Below are positions 5,245 through 7,213 of a DNA stretch of 7,213 nucleotides, piece after piece. The first letter of the stretch is position 1. Each line of letters starts with the position of its first letter. The stretch comes from Kiritimatiellia bacterium (GTDB lineage: Bacteria; Verrucomicrobiota; Kiritimatiellia; RFP12; UBA1067): NCBI GenBank assembly GCA_017999015.1, contig JAGOBZ010000162.1, positions 1 through 7,213 of the forward strand, read 5' to 3'. A program made the position numbers and the translations under genes. Below the pieces are notes generated by a model. It did not search any database, had not been told where the DNA came from, and saw only the letters and a program-made list of their open reading frames with translations.

Positions 5245-7213
5245 ATGGCTGAAGTGAAAAAGAGATTTTTTGTTTGTTGGGGGACGCTGGGCATCTTAGG
5301 GGGAACGGTCATGGCGGCGGCGCCCGAGGGTTGGGAGCCGCGGCTGGAGGTCGCGGAGCGCAGCGCCTTGGCGGCCATGAACCTCAAACCGGAACGGGGT
5401 GCGTTGCGCGTGCACCTGTGCAATCCGGCTGACAACAGCCGGATCGAGGTATCGCTGGGCAGCGGCGAGACCGCGTTCCGGCTGACGCCCAAGGACATGA
5501 TCCCGCGCGGCAAGAGCGACCGCATCGCGACCTGGCCATGTCCGGCGCTGGGCACCAACCTGTGCTGGTTCACCTTGAAGCGCGACGAAGACGCCTGGTA
5601 TGCCTATGTCGACCAGCAGCCCGTACTGCGCATGCCGGAACTCTGGTCCGGCCCGCTGAACCTTCAGCACGCGCCGGAGAACCAGCCGCCCGAGGCGGAG
5701 GTGGACGACTACACGCAGCGGCTCGGCGCCTTCGCCTTCGAGGACAACTTTCTCGTGCCGGCCGGCTCCGAGTTCCCGCCGACCTGGGAGATCATGGGCG
5801 GGATCTGGAAGCTGCACTCGGTCACCGGCTCGATCAGCGGCTCGTCCGGCGGCTATCAGCTCGCGCGCCAGCCGAAGCCGGAGAAGAGCCCGAACTTCTA
5901 CACGCTGGAGGGCGGCGGCACCAACGCCGTGGTGCTGGCCGGCGAGCCGTTCTACAGCCGCTACGTCTACCGGGCCGCCGTGCAGCACAACAGCGGAACC
6001 AACGGCCTCGTCTTCCTGGCCGGCGAGTTCGGCGGATTCCTGGCTTTCACGGCGAGGACTGATCCCGCGACCGACCGCCTGGTCCTCGAGCTGTGGCGCC
6101 AGCCGGCGGCAGCCGACGCGCCGGCCGAAGCGTTGGAGGCCGTGCAGACCGAGCTCCCGGCAGGCCAGTGGCTGCTGCTCGAAGTGCAGGTGATGGACGA
6201 CCGCGTGATCTGTCGGGCAGACAACATCGATGTCATCCGGCGCAAAATGCCGTTGCCGCCCGGCGGCCGCTTCGGGCTTTTCGCCAGCATGCCGGACGGT
6301 GAAACCACGCGCTTTGACGACGTGGCGGCCTGGTCTCACGAAGAGCAGCGGTTCGACTCGCCCGAGGATGTGGCCTTCGCCACGCGCCAGCAGACCCCCG
6401 GTGTGCAGTCGCTCCTGCGCCACACCACCGCCTGGCTGTACATGCCGCCCGCCGCCGGCGCGACGAACACGTGGACCTACGGCAAGCCCTCCGGAGGCCC
6501 GCTGCGTCAGGAGTCACTCTTTGTCGCGACCTCCGACGCCTTCACCTGCGGCCTGACAGCCGGCGGCGGCGAGGACGGCGCCCCGCTCTACCGCCTGACC
6601 TGCGCTCAGGCCGACGGCGCGCGCACCTACCTGCTGGAGGCGGTCACCCCGACCAACACCGTCCTGCTCGACAGCCACACCGCCGCCTTCGCCAGCAACC
6701 GCGTGACGCTCGCGCTGGACGCCCTGCGCCCGCACGAGCTGCGCGGCTATGCGGACGGACGCCTCGTCTGCCTCGACCGACCCGCCCGGCAGCCCGGCGG
6801 CGTGCAGGGCGTTTCCGCCAGCGCGGAGTCAGACCTTTTCTTCACGGCGCCGCAGGTCTCCTCGAAAGACACCCGCCCGAGCGAGCGCTTCGAAAAGAAC
6901 CCGCTGTACGTCAACGACCCGTTCATGCGCCACTGGGCCTCGCCCGAAGGACAGTGGGTCACCTTCAAGGACGGCATGACCTGGTTCAAGGGCGACCTCA
7001 CCGGCCCGGTCAAGGTCCGCCTGCCCGTCGTCAACGGCATGGAGCTGCACCTCGGCATCCGCGAAGACTCCTCCAACGGCACCTGTCGCGTCAGCGTCAA
7101 AGAAGATCTGATCAGCGTCTTCACCCCTGAAAGCGGCACCAACGCCGCGTTCACCGTGGCGGCAGGGCAGGTGCCGGAGATCGCCTTTGACAACAAACAA
7201 GTGCGCCTCTTCA
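5245..7213 (+). CDS. Large secreted protein with concanavalin A-like modules, 3' end outside window
   Basis: The frame is open for 656 codons from the ATG at 5245 to the window edge with no stop. The N-terminus is a Sec-type signal peptide: Lys5-Lys6-Arg7, a hydrophobic core FFVCWGTLGILGGTVM, then Ala-Ala-Ala (24-26). Residues about 27-150 form a first beta-rich region containing CWFTLKRDEDAWYAYVD. Residues about 163-365 look like a complete concanavalin A-like jelly roll: EDNF (166-169), TWEIMGGIW (180-188), GLVFLAGEF, WLLLEVQV, PPGGRFGLFAS (338-348) and FDDVAAW (357-363). A further beta-rich region (about 431-540) is followed by another apparent module start at 560 (FMRHW). No catalytic motif is recognisable, so binding, adhesion or glycan-related roles are all possible. 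No good ribosome binding site precedes 5245. The ATG at 5311 has a GGGGGA before it but would remove the signal peptide, so 5245 is preferred. GTG at 5227 is also in frame. Confidence 0.85.
   Translation, partial: MAEVKKRFFVCWGTLGILGGTVMAAAPEGWEPRLEVAERSALAAMNLKPERGALRVHLCNPADNSRIEVSLGSGETAFRLTPKDMIPRGKSDRIATWPCPALGTNLCWFTLKRDEDAWYAYVDQQPVLRMPELWSGPLNLQHAPENQPPEAEVDDYTQRLGAFAFEDNFLVPAGSEFPPTWEIMGGIWKLHSVTGSISGSSGGYQLARQPKPEKSPNFYTLEGGGTNAVVLAGEPFYSRYVYRAAVQHNSGTNGLVFLAGEFGGFLAFTARTDPATDRLVLELWRQPAAADAPAEALEAVQTELPAGQWLLLEVQVMDDRVICRADNIDVIRRKMPLPPGGRFGLFASMPDGETTRFDDVAAWSHEEQRFDSPEDVAFATRQQTPGVQSLLRHTTAWLYMPPAAGATNTWTYGKPSGGPLRQESLFVATSDAFTCGLTAGGGEDGAPLYRLTCAQADGARTYLLEAVTPTNTVLLDSHTAAFASNRVTLALDALRPHELRGYADGRLVCLDRPARQPGGVQGVSASAESDLFFTAPQVSSKDTRPSERFEKNPLYVNDPFMRHWASPEGQWVTFKDGMTWFKGDLTGPVKVRLPVVNGMELHLGIREDSSNGTCRVSVKEDLISVFTPESGTNAAFTVAAGQVPEIAFDNKQVRLF

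Noticed and set aside
4974..5573. A 200-codon open extension upstream of the oxidoreductase start on the minus strand.
   Set aside because: It has no domain signature, runs antisense to the start of the divergent secreted protein, and would bury the Tat signal and its ribosome binding site inside the protein.
5296..6423. A 375-codon minus-strand open frame opposite the secreted protein.
   Set aside because: The product is Arg/Ala/His rich without domain features, whereas the plus frame has a signal peptide and beta-sandwich motifs and stays open to the window edge.

Overview
The window looks like chromosomal DNA of a GC-rich bacterium. A Tat-exported Gfo/Idh/MocA oxidoreductase beside a large secreted beta-sandwich protein is a combination common in the PVC group (Planctomycetes, Verrucomicrobia, Lentisphaerae/Kiritimatiellae). 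That placement is an inference from gene content; the window holds no rRNA or other marker to fix it. I see no mobile element, tRNA, rRNA or CRISPR array.

Layout: (1) Positions 2-448, plus strand, hold the C-terminal part of glucose-6-phosphate dehydrogenase (zwf), the entry enzyme of the oxidative pentose phosphate pathway. (2) A minus-strand block follows. Read in its own direction it starts with feoB (3522 to 1279), a ferrous iron transporter, then feoA (1282 to 1034), whose ATG overlaps the feoB stop. Last comes a small FMN-binding split-barrel (PPOX-type) protein with an apparent signal peptide (975 to 445). Its stop codon and the zwf stop codon share one TTAA, so the two convergent genes have no spacer at all. 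(3) Upstream of feoB, also on the minus strand, is a Tat-signal Gfo/Idh/MocA oxidoreductase (4973 to 3630). (4) A 271-base divergent spacer (4974-5244) contains an imperfect hairpin with a T-rich loop. (5) From 5245 to the window end, plus strand, a long secreted protein of unknown function runs off the edge. It shows at least one complete concanavalin A-like (jelly-roll) module and the start of another.

Functionally, feoB-feoA and possibly the exported flavin-type protein form an iron-uptake unit. Similar promoter-like sequences (TTTTCA, then CGTATACT) lie before feoB and before the split-barrel gene. The oxidoreductase and the divergent secreted protein may both act outside the cytoplasm on carbohydrate or another polyol substrate, but no substrate can be read from the sequence. 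I found no clearly new system. The points most worth a second look are the exported PPOX protein tied to feoBA, the reversed feo gene order, the paired promoters and the unfinished multi-module secreted protein.
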